Source: an uncultured Eisenbergiella sp. (GTDB lineage: Bacteria; Bacillota; Clostridia; Lachnospirales; Lachnospiraceae). Taken from it: DNA of 44,215 nucleotides. Below are positions 8,816 to 16,211 of the stretch, in pieces. Numbering within the stretch: the stretch's first letter is position 1; each line of letters begins with the position of its first letter. The notes under the pieces were generated by a model. It saw only the letters and a program-made list of their open reading frames with translations. It made no database searches and was not told the DNA's origin. The position numbers and the translations under genes were made by a program. The stretch lies in NCBI GenBank assembly GCA_910585455.1, contig CAJUEL010000038.1, forward strand, positions 1 through 44,215, given 5' to 3'.

Positions 8816-8851
8816 AAAAACTCACGCCCATCAAGCAAAGCCTGATGGGCG
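8816..8851 (-). terminator. Rho-independent terminator of the lipoprotein gene
   Basis: A 9-bp stem (CGCCCATCA / TGATGGGCG, 8825-8833 and 8843-8851) lies just after the lipoprotein stop. On the minus strand it is followed by TGAG and five T. Confidence 0.85.
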
Positions 8852-8860
8852 CGGGACGGA

Positions 8861-10087
8861 TTAGTTGTCAAACGTCATAATCGTTTCTTCTGCACCGGTG
8901 TTGTAGTTCCACAGGAACCAGCCGTATTCATCATAATATACACAATAGGTGTCATTCAAAACAGTTATAGCATCCGAGACGCTATTCGGGAATGTCAGGG
9001 GGTCTGACATGCTCAAATCCTTGAGGTTTACCCAGCGGAACTCACTGCCATTATACCCAAGGTATTGATCGCCGCCAAAGTAACACAGGAAATGGTCCCG
9101 ATATTGATTAGTGGATACAGGCGGATACACGCCGGCCTCTTCCCAATCAAAAACGACCTCCCCCGTGAGCCAGTTATAAATGCTATCATGGTATATCACA
9201 TATTTCCCACAAAAAGGCACAGTAGGATTGCGCCCAGCATAACCATCAATTTCGGGCAGCTCTGCAACTTCCCATTCACAAGTGTCTGTATTAAGGCGGT
9301 AAATAGGACTTGTTCCCTGATATAAATAAATTGTTCCATCCGCACAGAAAAAGCTGAATTTTGACACGTTCATATCCTCTTTCAGCCCATGCTCAATCTT
9401 ACGCTGCGGGACGGGTATCTCCGCTATTTTTTCAAGGTCATAGGAGAGAAGCGGTGACGGTTTCTCATACGCGGCTACAAGAATACCTTCTTCAAATGGA
9501 TAGTAAGCTACGCTACCAGATTCAAACGACTTTAGTTCCGCGCCATTACAGTCTCTTTTGACAATTTTTGAAACTTCTAATTCGTAAAAGCAGTTATCAA
9601 TAAAATTGTTGGGCCATCTCGGAGATTCAAGTTTGTTTAACTCTTTTGTTGCGATGTTATAAGAATACCAAGAATCTGCTAACCCTGTATTGTCAATATA
9701 GACAACTCCATTATGAATAGCAATATGAACATTCCTAAAATTAAAGTAGGTATGCCTCGGCCCCTCGCCCTCATAAAACCCGTTCTGCCATTCTTCCTGT
9801 AAAAGCGCAAGAAATTCCGTCCCCGCATTGTTTTCCGTTGTCGGTTCTGTCTGCTCTGGCTCCGGCGTGGATGCTTCGGATTCTTCCGGCTTTTGCGCGG
9901 GTTCTTCCGCTTCCTCCGGCTGCTGTGCCGGTTGTTCTTCCTTTTCGTCTGGCTGCTGCTCTGCGGGGCTGGAAGTATTTCCGGCTGTTGACGGCTCCCC
10001 GTCCGACTTGCTGTCCGCTCCACAGGCAGACAGCAAGGAAAGGCACATTGTCAGTGCCAACAAAAGCGCGACTGTTTTTCTTCTCAT
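8861..10087 (-). CDS. Lipoprotein of unknown function (element cargo)
   Basis: The 408-residue product starts at ATG 10087 (AGAGGATAAGAAC upstream); the reading frame upstream of it is not needed. MRRKTVALLLALTMCLSLLSAC is a lipoprotein signal with lipobox LSAC, so the protein should be anchored outside the membrane. A linker of about 80 residues rich in Glu, Pro, Gln and Ser follows. The rest is a globular region with repeated Trp/Tyr/Asp strands (for example PLLSYDLEKIAEIPVP and CFYELEVSKIV) that look like beta-propeller blades. No enzyme motif is seen. It is the only cargo-type gene in the element and lies alone between terminators. A surface or binding role is a guess. Confidence 0.85.
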   Translation of the reverse strand: MRRKTVALLLALTMCLSLLSACGADSKSDGEPSTAGNTSSPAEQQPDEKEEQPAQQPEEAEEPAQKPEESEASTPEPEQTEPTTENNAGTEFLALLQEEWQNGFYEGEGPRHTYFNFRNVHIAIHNGVVYIDNTGLADSWYSYNIATKELNKLESPRWPNNFIDNCFYELEVSKIVKRDCNGAELKSFESGSVAYYPFEEGILVAAYEKPSPLLSYDLEKIAEIPVPQRKIEHGLKEDMNVSKFSFFCADGTIYLYQGTSPIYRLNTDTCEWEVAELPEIDGYAGRNPTVPFCGKYVIYHDSIYNWLTGEVVFDWEEAGVYPPVSTNQYRDHFLCYFGGDQYLGYNGSEFRWVNLKDLSMSDPLTFPNSVSDAITVLNDTYCVYYDEYGWFLWNYNTGAEETIMTFDN

Positions 10088-10365
10088 GTTCTTATCCTCT
10101 CTATGCGTTTTTTTGTGCGGTCTTGCCGTTCTACACGGCTTGATACCTGTCTCAACAGTCAGCCGTTGGGGGTGGTACTTCCGTTCCCGTCCCCCGTTGG
10201 CTTTCCTGTGAGACAACAAAAGCGGCGCAGGGATTTACAATTCCCTACACCGCTACAAACGCACAGCCTCATTTCCCCTCTTGATAAAACGCACGGGAAA
10301 GGGTATAATGAAAAACAGGCGCAGTTATATCTGCTGTGTGGGAGAGGCTCATTCTCCTGCATACG

Positions 10366-10404
10366 GGCCGGGGGTGCTGGTAACACCTACCGGCCTGCCT
10401 TTTT
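10366..10404 (+). terminator. Terminator-like hairpin upstream of the mob region
   Basis: GGCCGG (10366-10371) pairs with CCGGCC (10390-10395), with an inner GGTG/CACC pair, followed by TGCC and a five-T run. It lies between the divergent lipoprotein gene and the mob promoter. It would end any transcript reading from about 10300. Confidence 0.6.
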
Positions 10405-10501
10405 GTTGTCCGTTACCATTATATATGTTTTGGAAAGGAAATGCAATAGGGATTTTTAGCGGGCGGCGTATTCCTCCCCCGCAGGGAAAGGGGGTTCCGA
10501 G

Positions 10502-10565
10502 GGGGAACGGAGTTCCCCACGGCAAGTAGGGGGTGGGCGAAGCGAGGCGCACCCCATTACTTGCC
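10502..10565. other. Candidate origin of transfer (oriT) hairpins
   Basis: Two inverted repeats lie upstream of the relaxase gene. GGGGAAC-gga-GTTCCCC spans 10502-10518. GGCAAGTA (10521-10528) pairs with TACTTGCC (10558-10565), with GGGGTG/CACCCC nested inside and a GC-rich 14-base loop. Position and structure fit an oriT. The nick site cannot be placed. Confidence 0.45.
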
Positions 10566-10590
10566 TTTCTGCTGCTCCGTGAAAACGCTA

Positions 10591-10619
10591 TTGACACATG
10601 CGGGAGTCTGTGGTACAAT
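10591..10619 (+). promoter_or_regulatory. Strong sigma-A promoter of the mob gene
   Basis: TTGACA (10591-10596) and TACAAT (10614-10619) are separated by exactly 17 bp. Transcription would start near 10626 and run through a leader of about 240 bases before the relaxase ATG. Confidence 0.85.
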
Positions 10620-10627
10620 AGCGGTAA

Positions 10628-10661
10628 GCAATGTTGGGCGCGTAAGCAGCCGCAACATTGC
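10628..10661 (+). repeat. First hairpin of the mob leader
   Basis: GCAATGTTG (10628-10636) and CAACATTGC (10653-10661) are perfect inverted repeats, extended by GGC/GCC inside. The stem begins at the predicted 5' end of the transcript and could stabilise it or bind a regulator. Confidence 0.75.
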
Positions 10662-10666
10662 TCGTA

Positions 10667-10762
10667 CAGCAGATTGGTTACAGCCTTTGAACGCAGCAGA
10701 TTGAGCGCAACAATTTGAATACAGCCTACCAAAGCCGCGAGCGTACGCAGCAGATTGATTAC
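10667..10762 (+). repeat. Three direct repeats in the mob leader
   Basis: CAGCAGATTG occurs at 10667, 10694 and 10748. Each copy is followed at variable distance by TACAG (TACAGCCT after the first two). The repeats lie in the untranslated leader between the promoter and the attenuator. They look like repeated binding or pairing sites. Confidence 0.8.
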
Positions 10763-10777
10763 AGTGAAACCAGACAG

Positions 10778-10853
10778 CACCCTGTAATGTCAAACGCTGA
10801 ACGCTTGCGTTGTTTTATGTCTGACATTCCACAGGGGGTGTCAGACATTTTTT
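10778..10853 (+). promoter_or_regulatory. Transcription attenuator upstream of the relaxase gene
   Basis: A terminator (TGTCTGACA 10818-10826, TGTCAGACA 10839-10847, then six T) stands 17 bp before the relaxase ATG. An upstream segment, CACCCTGTAATGTCA (10778-10792), can instead pair with 10822-10840 (TGACATT, then ACAGGG and GTG). That would consume the left arm of the terminator. A small AACGC/GCGTT hairpin separates the two. These mutually exclusive stems are seen in the sequence; control by attenuation is inferred. Confidence 0.75.
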
Positions 10854-10869
10854 GTTAAAAGGAGGTAAC

Positions 10870-12561
10870 ATGGACAGCGAAAATGAGCTGGTGCAGGTTA
10901 CAATTCGATTGCCAGCTAAAACCAAAGAAAAAATTGAAAATCTGGCAAAAAGGAGCGATTGCTCCACAGCGGAGATTGTCCGGCGTTCCGTGGATGGCAG
11001 TTTAGACAGGTATCTTGACGGTGTGCAGTACGTTGAGAAGGAGCAGGGCGAGGCCGTAAAGACCCTGCTGGGAAAACTCTACACGGAAATTTCGCGTGTA
11101 AGAATGGAACTGAACCGCATAGGCGTGAACTACAATCAGGAAGTTAAATTGAAGAATCAGCAAAGCAAGGCCAGCCAAAAACGACTTGACCAAATCGACA
11201 TAAGAGAATTGCTGAAAGAGGGTGAAGCCGTTGAAAAAGGATATAAGGACTTTTCTCCGGATGCAATCAACGAACAGATAGACAGATTTGAAAGGGCTGT
11301 CGAGAATTTTACAGACGCTATGGCTTATACACGAATTTCCCACACAAAGAACGGCAAGGCCGCTATTCAGTACGCACGGGGCAACGGGCGGGGACACAAT
11401 GGACATGAAAAACGCAATTTGCTCATTGGTTGCGTGGGAATGCTGCCCGATGAAGTGATACCCTTTGAGGAACAGATGGCGGAAGATTGGGCGCGGGCCT
11501 CTGCAAAAAATAAAAATCAAGTACGCCGGATTGTGGCGTCTTTCAGTGAAAATGAGATTGACCCGCACGATGATGATTTAGCGTATCTTGCATTACAGAT
11601 TTCGCAGGAATTTATTGAAGAAGCCTATCCCAACAGGAAAGCGGCTATCTTCATCCAGAATGACGGCAAGGGCAGAAAGCTCCACGCCCATATTCTGGTA
11701 AGCAATGTTGACAGTCTGGAATATAAGGGCTGCACGGACGAGCAGACCAAGTTTCAGTATGTCATGGAGAATTTCAACCGGGTAGCCCGTAGACATATAA
11801 AGCTGGATTTCGGTAAAAAGGCAGAGGAAAAGATTTCACAGAATGAACGCCGGATTCGGGAGGAAAACGAAGGAGCTGCAAAGAACGGCGGCGCGGCGGT
11901 CTATAGCTGGAAGGACGATTTGCGCGAACGGGTTCGGATCGCTATGGAGAATGCCGATTCAGAAGATGACTTTCTGGAAGCCTTGGAGGATGAAGGAGTA
12001 GCGGCGAGATACGGCACTTCTAAGCGGTACGGTGAGTATGTTTCCTATGAGCTTGTGGACGTTCCCGAAAACATGGCGGACACGGGTAGGAAGTATAAAG
12101 CGCGGTCTTATACTTTGGGCGAAGCTTACGGAATGGACGCGCTGCGGGAGAAGCTGCGGGAAAAGGCAGAAAAGCGGGTACAGATGGCAGAGCAGCACAG
12201 CACCGCAGACAGGCCGCAGGAAAGCGGATTCTTCACGGCTCCGGCCCCGTCAAAGAAGTCTATTGCCGTTCAAACGGTGGTGGATAAAATTAACGCCATA
12301 ATTAGCGGCCCTCGCCAGAACCCCAGCCCGGAAATGCCTACCCCCACACAGCCCGTAAATGCCCCTACAACCACGCTTACACTGGTAGAGGAAACCGATA
12401 GCACTCCCGTAGGAGAACAGCCCACACAGAGCAAGACAGCCCCGCAGGCGGGCAAATATATAGAAAGATTGCTGGAAATGCAGCGGGCGGAGGCGGAAAG
12501 AGATGCGCGTAAGAGGCTGGAAAGTCAACTCGAAGTTACGGACTACGGCCCTTGGAGATAA
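10870..12561 (+). CDS. MobC-relaxase fusion (mobilization protein)
   Basis: A 563-residue protein starting at ATG 10870 behind AAAGGAGGT. Residues 7-50 form a ribbon-helix-helix DNA-binding domain. Residues 60-95 contain ELNRIGVNYNQEVK, the signature of MobC accessory proteins. The relaxase domain follows (about 150-320) with KAAIQYARGNGRGHNGH and the metal-binding HAHILVSN (His272, His274). It would nick oriT and lead the strand during transfer by a helper conjugation system. The C-terminal 200 residues are charged and low in complexity. In most related elements MobC is a separate gene, so the fusion is notable. The exact MOB class is not certain. Confidence 0.88.
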   Translation: MDSENELVQVTIRLPAKTKEKIENLAKRSDCSTAEIVRRSVDGSLDRYLDGVQYVEKEQGEAVKTLLGKLYTEISRVRMELNRIGVNYNQEVKLKNQQSKASQKRLDQIDIRELLKEGEAVEKGYKDFSPDAINEQIDRFERAVENFTDAMAYTRISHTKNGKAAIQYARGNGRGHNGHEKRNLLIGCVGMLPDEVIPFEEQMAEDWARASAKNKNQVRRIVASFSENEIDPHDDDLAYLALQISQEFIEEAYPNRKAAIFIQNDGKGRKLHAHILVSNVDSLEYKGCTDEQTKFQYVMENFNRVARRHIKLDFGKKAEEKISQNERRIREENEGAAKNGGAAVYSWKDDLRERVRIAMENADSEDDFLEALEDEGVAARYGTSKRYGEYVSYELVDVPENMADTGRKYKARSYTLGEAYGMDALREKLREKAEKRVQMAEQHSTADRPQESGFFTAPAPSKKSIAVQTVVDKINAIISGPRQNPSPEMPTPTQPVNAPTTTLTLVEETDSTPVGEQPTQSKTAPQAGKYIERLLEMQRAEAERDARKRLESQLEVTDYGPWR

Positions 12562-12609
12562 GGGCCGCAGTCCACAAAAAATTCAAAACATTACAAGGAG
12601 GCCAACAAA

Positions 12610-13425
12610 ATGGCAAGAAAAGAAGCGGATTTAGCAATTTTCACTCTGGCGAGTGATTATGACCCCGCCCACTACAAAAATTGGGATGAAAAAGAACTTT
12701 CCGCATTGGGGAACTACGAAGCAACCGCCGAAGTTATCAAAGCGCGATTAGAGCGCAACGGCTTGAAAGTCAAGGAAATGTATGCCATTGAGCACAAGAG
12801 CGAGAAAAAAGGTACTCCACAGTCGGAGGAATGCCACAGTGTTACCAATGAAACCAAACTGCATTACCATTACCATATTCTTGTAAAATTTGAACCTACG
12901 CACGGGGCCGCGCTGCAAGAAATCGCAAAATATATTGGCATTGCCCCGGAAGCCATAGAACGGCCCAAGTAGGGGCGATACAGCTATGACAATATGCTGG
13001 CATATCTGACGCACATCAAGTATGAGGACAAGATTCAATATGCCCCCGAAGATGTTGTAACACTTGCCGGAACGGACTACATGGACTATTTCAACGGGCG
13101 GAAAGATCGTTGGATAAAAGCAAGGGCTATTACGGAGAAAAAAGACGGGAAAACTCTTGAACGCATTTACCGAGAGGCATTAAACAAACTGGAAGCCGGG
13201 GAGTTATCATGTGAGGAATTGGCTGGAACGCCAAAATATCGCAAGCTGTTTTTGCATCCGAAATATCAACCAAAATTGGAGAAGGCAAAAAACAGGGTGG
13301 AAAAATTAGCGCTTCTGGATTTTCGCCGTTTCAAAGAAGCGCGTGATAATGGCGAGATTTCTGTCGAAGAAGCTGCCAAAATTGAGGAATATAAATTAGT
13401 ATTCAAATATTACACTATAAACTGA
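12610..13425 (+). pseudogene. RepB-like rolling-circle replication protein with an in-frame amber codon
   Basis: One continuous frame of 272 codons is interrupted by a single TAG at 12970-12972. The first part (120 residues, ATG behind AAGGAGG) carries the HUH metal site HYHYHILVKFE (His85, 87, 89). After the stop the same frame goes on with GRYSYDNMLAYLTHIKY, which holds the likely catalytic tyrosine, and a C-terminal region to 13425. The stop therefore splits the two halves of the active site. The simplest reading is a recent nonsense mutation. Readthrough, or restart at ATG 12994 (no good ribosome site), are alternatives. An intact version would nick a double-strand origin and drive replication of the excised circle. 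Confidence 0.85.
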
Positions 13426-13431
13426 CTATTT

Positions 13432-13460
13432 GAGGGTGGCATTTGTCCACCCTCTTTTTA
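13432..13460 (+). terminator. Rho-independent terminator of the rep gene
   Basis: GAGGGTGG (13432-13439), a 7-base loop, CCACCCTC (13447-13454) and five T. It starts 7 bp after the rep stop codon. Confidence 0.92.
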
Positions 13461-13467
13461 TGGTCGA

Positions 13468-13645
13468 GGGATAATTAAAATTTCTTAATTATCCCCAAAT
13501 TATAATTATCCCCGCTGCTACGCCACACCAGGGCCGTCTCATCGCCGTTTCAACTCGACAAGCCCTTTTATTGTATCGCGCGTGTTAGGTGATTTGAATT
13601 ATAATTATCCCTTATATACATTAGGGTTTAAGGGGGATAATTATA
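13468..13645. repeat. ATAATTATCCC repeats, candidate replication origin
   Basis: The motif TAATTATCCC occurs five times in both orientations. A perfect 11-bp inverted repeat spans 13468-13478 and 13485-13495. Single copies are at 13500-13513 and 13599-13611, and an inverted copy is at 13632-13645 that can pair with the previous one across 20 bases. The AT-rich iterated layout next to rep suggests an origin. The nick site is not identified. Confidence 0.6.
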
Positions 13646-13687
13646 TAAAATAAGTTTTGATGCTGCCTATAGAGGGTTCCGAAAAAA

Positions 13688-13843
13688 AGGCGTTACATTC
13701 GTTACAAACGCCTCTACGAGCCGGAAGCCCTTGCGGCGCAAGGGCTTCCGGCTCGCAAAATGTAACACTTCGTGTAACGCTTGTAATGCTTTTTGTGTCG
13801 ATGGCGGAAAAATGCACCGCGCCGGTGCGGTTTTGTGTAACGC
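13688..13843. repeat. Stacked hairpins and GTTAC/GTAAC repeats (single-strand origin or second oriT candidate)
   Basis: AGGCGTT/AACGCCT (13688-13694 and 13707-13713) is followed by a perfect 17-bp stem with a 3-base loop (13718-13734 and 13738-13754). The surrounding sequence repeats CGTTACA twice and its complement TGTAACG/TGTAACAC several times up to about 13843. No gene is seen from 13461 to 13940. Folding of this kind is typical of single-strand origins and transfer origins. Confidence 0.6.
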
Positions 13844-13940
13844 TTCCTTTTTCCTTTCAAAGCCGCGCTAATCCACAAAAAAGCTAAGGCCGGGGGCAGA
13901 AACTACCTCCCGGCCTATAACTTATCCAGTATCAAGGGCA

Positions 13941-14234
13941 TTACACAACGCCTAACGCTCTGAATGCCTCCAAGACAAGCCGTTCCTTTGCCGTCTTTAT
14001 AACGCCGCTGTCCGGCTCCCTTCCGGCCTTAAAATCAAGTTTTGAGGCCCCACATTTGTCCTTTACCATCGTGACGCTGGACTTGCTGACTTTAACCCCG
14101 TGATTATCCTCTATCCACCTTTGAATGGCTGTGTAGGTGGGAGGACAATCAGGGCCGCACTGTTCGGCACCGTAGCCCGATGTATCGAGTACGATACCGA
14201 ACGTGCTTTTGTATACCGCGATACTGCGGATTTG
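13941..14234 (-). pseudogene. 3' fragment resembling the C-terminal tail of a RumA-type RNA methyltransferase
   Basis: The minus-strand frame ending at 13941 reads PTYTAIQRWIEDNHGVKVSKSSVTMVKDKCG and on to a C-terminus ERLVLEAFRALGVV. This resembles the short tail domain found at the end of some clostridial 23S rRNA uracil methyltransferases and left behind in mobile elements. There is no plausible start before the frame runs into the right att repeat and the tmRNA. I read it as a gene tail carried at the element border, not a working gene. The family match is from memory and only moderately sure. Confidence 0.5.
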
Positions 14235-14257
14235 AACGGTGTTCGACCGTTTTGATT
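14235..14257. repeat. Right attachment-site repeat
   Basis: Identical to 6118-6140. It ends one base before the tmRNA 3' terminus (14259), so the crossover lies just outside the RNA and leaves it intact. Confidence 0.85.
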
Positions 14258-14258
14258 T

Positions 14259-14617
14259 TGGTGGACTAGACGGGAGTCGAACCCGTGTCCAAAAGCCTAT
14301 TCCCCGTCCTTCTACTATCATAGTCTGTTACTTTCGGATGGACTTGCTCCATCCTGTTCCCTCACAGATCAGAGAGCAGACACTCTGAAATGCCCGGTAG
14401 CTTCATGATACGCCTGCAGGGGCAAAGCTTAGCCTGCATCGTTTCTCACATAGTCGATGCCTGGGTCTTAAGGTGTGAGTGCCCTAAGTCAGACAGCTGC
14501 CATCAGGCAGCGTATGCTAAATTATCTTCAGCGTTTATATTTAGGTTTGTGGTTTGACGCACCACCTGCGGATAGCTTCTCCGGCTGCAAGACCCCTGTC
14601 GAAACCTTGACTAGCCC
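14259..14617 (-). ncRNA. ssrA: tmRNA (SsrA)
   Basis: Transfer-messenger RNA of about 359 nt that frees stalled ribosomes and tags the unfinished protein. The 5' end GGGCTAG (14617-14611) pairs with CTAGTCC before the 3' ACCA (14259). The T-arm GGGTTCGACTCCC is seen, and the 5' domain has AAGGTTTCGACAGGGG. The tag reading frame (14532-14503) encodes AEDNLAYAA and then TGA; the resume codon is taken as GCT 14532-14530 but may lie slightly upstream. The gene is complete although the mobile element abuts its 3' end. Confidence 0.95.
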
Positions 14618-14629
14618 TTACTTTTTTAT

Positions 14630-14659
14630 ATTATACGCCGCTTTTTGGGGGTCTGTCAA
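14630..14659 (-). promoter_or_regulatory. ssrA promoter
   Basis: On the minus strand TTGACA (14659-14654) and TATAAT (14635-14630) are 18 bp apart. The TATAAT ends 12 bp before the tmRNA 5' end. Confidence 0.88.
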
Positions 14660-14699
14660 CCGGTATTTTTATTGTACGGAAGCAGAAAGTAACAAAAGT

Positions 14700-14833
14700 G
14701 TTACTATTCAGACAGGTCTGCGCGTTCGCCGCGCAGACCGTGAAAAAACGTGGTGGCAACAGGCATCCGCCCCATCGCGAAGCGATTTTTATGGGCGGAT
14801 GCAGTTACTATTCAGACGTGTCTGAATAGTAAC
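14700..14833. repeat. Composite palindromic intergenic repeat
   Basis: A perfect 30-bp palindrome (GTTACTATTCAGAC-gt-complement) lies at 14804-14833. Its left half is repeated at 14700-14713 and runs into a GGTCTGCGCG hairpin (14715-14739). Between them lie GCATCCGCCC/GGGCGGATGC (14763-14772 and 14793-14802) and a stretch, 14733-14760, that is nearly repeated at 33329-33358. The unit has no coding potential. It looks like a REP- or MITE-type element, and the palindrome recurs at 23983 and 31685. Confidence 0.75.
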
Positions 14834-14925
14834 ACAAAAGTTCATGCATATTATATATGCTTTGGCATATCAGGCGGCATGTTATACTGGCTCATGTACC
14901 GGGCAGGAGCGCATAAGCCATGGAA

Positions 14926-15915
14926 TCAGACGCTGTATTCTACATATAGCCTTTGACGTGCGGAAGCATCCGTGCATGCCGCCCAAACGTCCTCCTGTCT
15001 GTTGTCAAGTGTCAGGCATTTGATCAGAGCTCCCAGACGTTCTTCCCCACGCTTTTCCCCGCGCTTTTCCCCACGCTTTTCTCCGCGCCGTTCTCCGATT
15101 CTTTCACTTTCTTTGCGCAATTCCCGTATTGCGGTACACATATCATAATCCTCCGTTTCGTTATTGTAGTATTGTTCCCTGCGCCGGTTCAAGCCAGGCA
15201 GATTCAGCATGACACAGAGCAGGGTATATAGTTCCTGGTCAATGTGGCTGAGACGTTCCTGATTGTCGGCAAGATATTTTTCCATTGCCTTTTTGTCCTC
15301 CCGGCGCTTTAGCAGGGCGATCAGGTCCCGCAGCCCGGTTTGAAAAGATTCTTCCGGTAAATCCTGCAGGCACACCAGATTCATGCGGTAATCCGGTAAC
15401 AGCTGCTTCAGAGTTGGATCCATTCCGGCGGTATCCAACATATCTGATAGCAATCGGGCGGCGTTCCAGTCCCCTTTACCATGGTAGAAGACGATGGTTA
15501 CGACCGGGGTCAGGCGGTCGGAACTGCTGATACCGGACAGGTATTCCGCACCATTTTTCAGGTCCTGCGCATCATGGTGGCTTTTTTTGAGCCAGGTCAG
15601 CTGGGAGTTCAGCTCCAGGTCGTCATATTCCCTGCACCGGAGCGGCATACAGTAATGCAGGCTGTCCTGATTTTCCAGCGCGATTTTTACAAAATGTGGG
15701 CTGCGGCAGAGCAGTTTCATGACATCCCGCTCCCGTACCGTGCTGCGCAGGACGCCATCGCGTCCCCGTTTCATTCTTGCGTAATTTCTCTGGGCATCTG
15801 CCAGATCCTGAGGAAGGATCATTCTTTGTCCTTTGTAGATAGCAACATTGCAGAATTCTGCAAATATTTCAGCCTTTTCAAGATAATGGTTCAGCAAGTC
15901 GTTCTTTTTCCCCAT
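14926..15915 (-). CDS. Rpn-family recombination-promoting nuclease / PD-(D/E)XK transposase-like
   Basis: A 329-residue protein starting at ATG 15915, which has AGGAGG 7 bp upstream. The middle part, with PLRCREYDDLELNSQ, an RLTPVVTIVFYHGKGDWNAA stretch and a following SDMLD, is the signature of Rpn-like proteins. These are nucleases that promote RecA-independent recombination and are often called YhgA-like transposases. The C-terminus has four GE(K/R)RGE repeats (about 275-292), a charged helix common in this family. The catalytic Asp-Glu-Lys set is not certain. It lies between ssrA and a housekeeping group and is read toward the ssrA promoter. Confidence 0.8.
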   Translation of the reverse strand: MGKKNDLLNHYLEKAEIFAEFCNVAIYKGQRMILPQDLADAQRNYARMKRGRDGVLRSTVRERDVMKLLCRSPHFVKIALENQDSLHYCMPLRCREYDDLELNSQLTWLKKSHHDAQDLKNGAEYLSGISSSDRLTPVVTIVFYHGKGDWNAARLLSDMLDTAGMDPTLKQLLPDYRMNLVCLQDLPEESFQTGLRDLIALLKRREDKKAMEKYLADNQERLSHIDQELYTLLCVMLNLPGLNRRREQYYNNETEDYDMCTAIRELRKESERIGERRGEKRGEKRGEKRGEERLGALIKCLTLDNRQEDVWAACTDASARQRLYVEYSV

Positions 15916-16147
15916 GCATTGTCCTCCTGAGCATTTTAAATAAAACGTTGGAAATGTGGAGCGATGCGCCTGATAAAATACGATAGGAAAGTGCCGCCTC
16001 TGCCAGCGCTTCCCGATGCAGAATTTCCAAACATTCAGATTCAATCCTGTCCTTGCAGGAACTGTTTTTATCATAACACAGGGCAGACATGGATGCAAGA
16101 AAAATACCTGTTTATCATTTTTTTATAGATAATTTTTCAGGATTTCC

Positions 16148-16175
16148 TTGCAATTTGCTTATGATGCGTTAAAAT
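16148..16175 (+). promoter_or_regulatory. Promoter of the zinc-ribbon/DUF5685/J-domain genes
   Basis: TTGCAA (16148-16153) and TAAAAT (16170-16175) with a 16-bp spacer, 36 bp before the first start codon. The rest of 15916-16147 shows no gene; only the ribosome site of the divergent Rpn gene is evident there. Confidence 0.55.
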
Positions 16176-16211
16176 GAAGCGTATGGCAGGCAAAAAGGAG
16201 GAAATTGCGGG

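Larger units (their letters stand above)
6118..14257. mobile_element. Integrative mobilizable element inserted at the tmRNA 3' end
   Basis: About 8.14 kb lie between two identical 23-bp direct repeats (6118-6140 and 14235-14257); the right one is one base from the 3' CCA of the tmRNA gene. Inside are a large serine recombinase, a resolvase-type serine recombinase, a lipoprotein, a relaxase fusion, a broken HUH Rep gene, origin-like repeats and a gene fragment. There are no conjugation (type IV secretion) genes, so it would depend on a helper. The inside is visibly more AT-rich than trpB or the genes right of ssrA. The ends are seen directly; mobilizable behaviour is inferred from gene content. 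Confidence 0.85.

Noticed and set aside
10281..10529. Small 82-codon frame upstream of the mob promoter
   Set aside because: It runs through the terminator-like hairpin and the oriT-like repeats and has no clear domain. A real small gene beginning at ATG 10308 cannot be fully excluded.
12994..13425. A separate gene starting at ATG 12994
   Set aside because: It is in frame with the upstream rep part, lacks a good ribosome site, and its first residues continue the Rep homology from before the ATG.
14733..14802. T-box with terminator downstream of the ssrA promoter
   Set aside because: No gene on the plus strand follows for over 1.3 kb; the next is on the other strand. It is better explained as part of a dispersed repeat.
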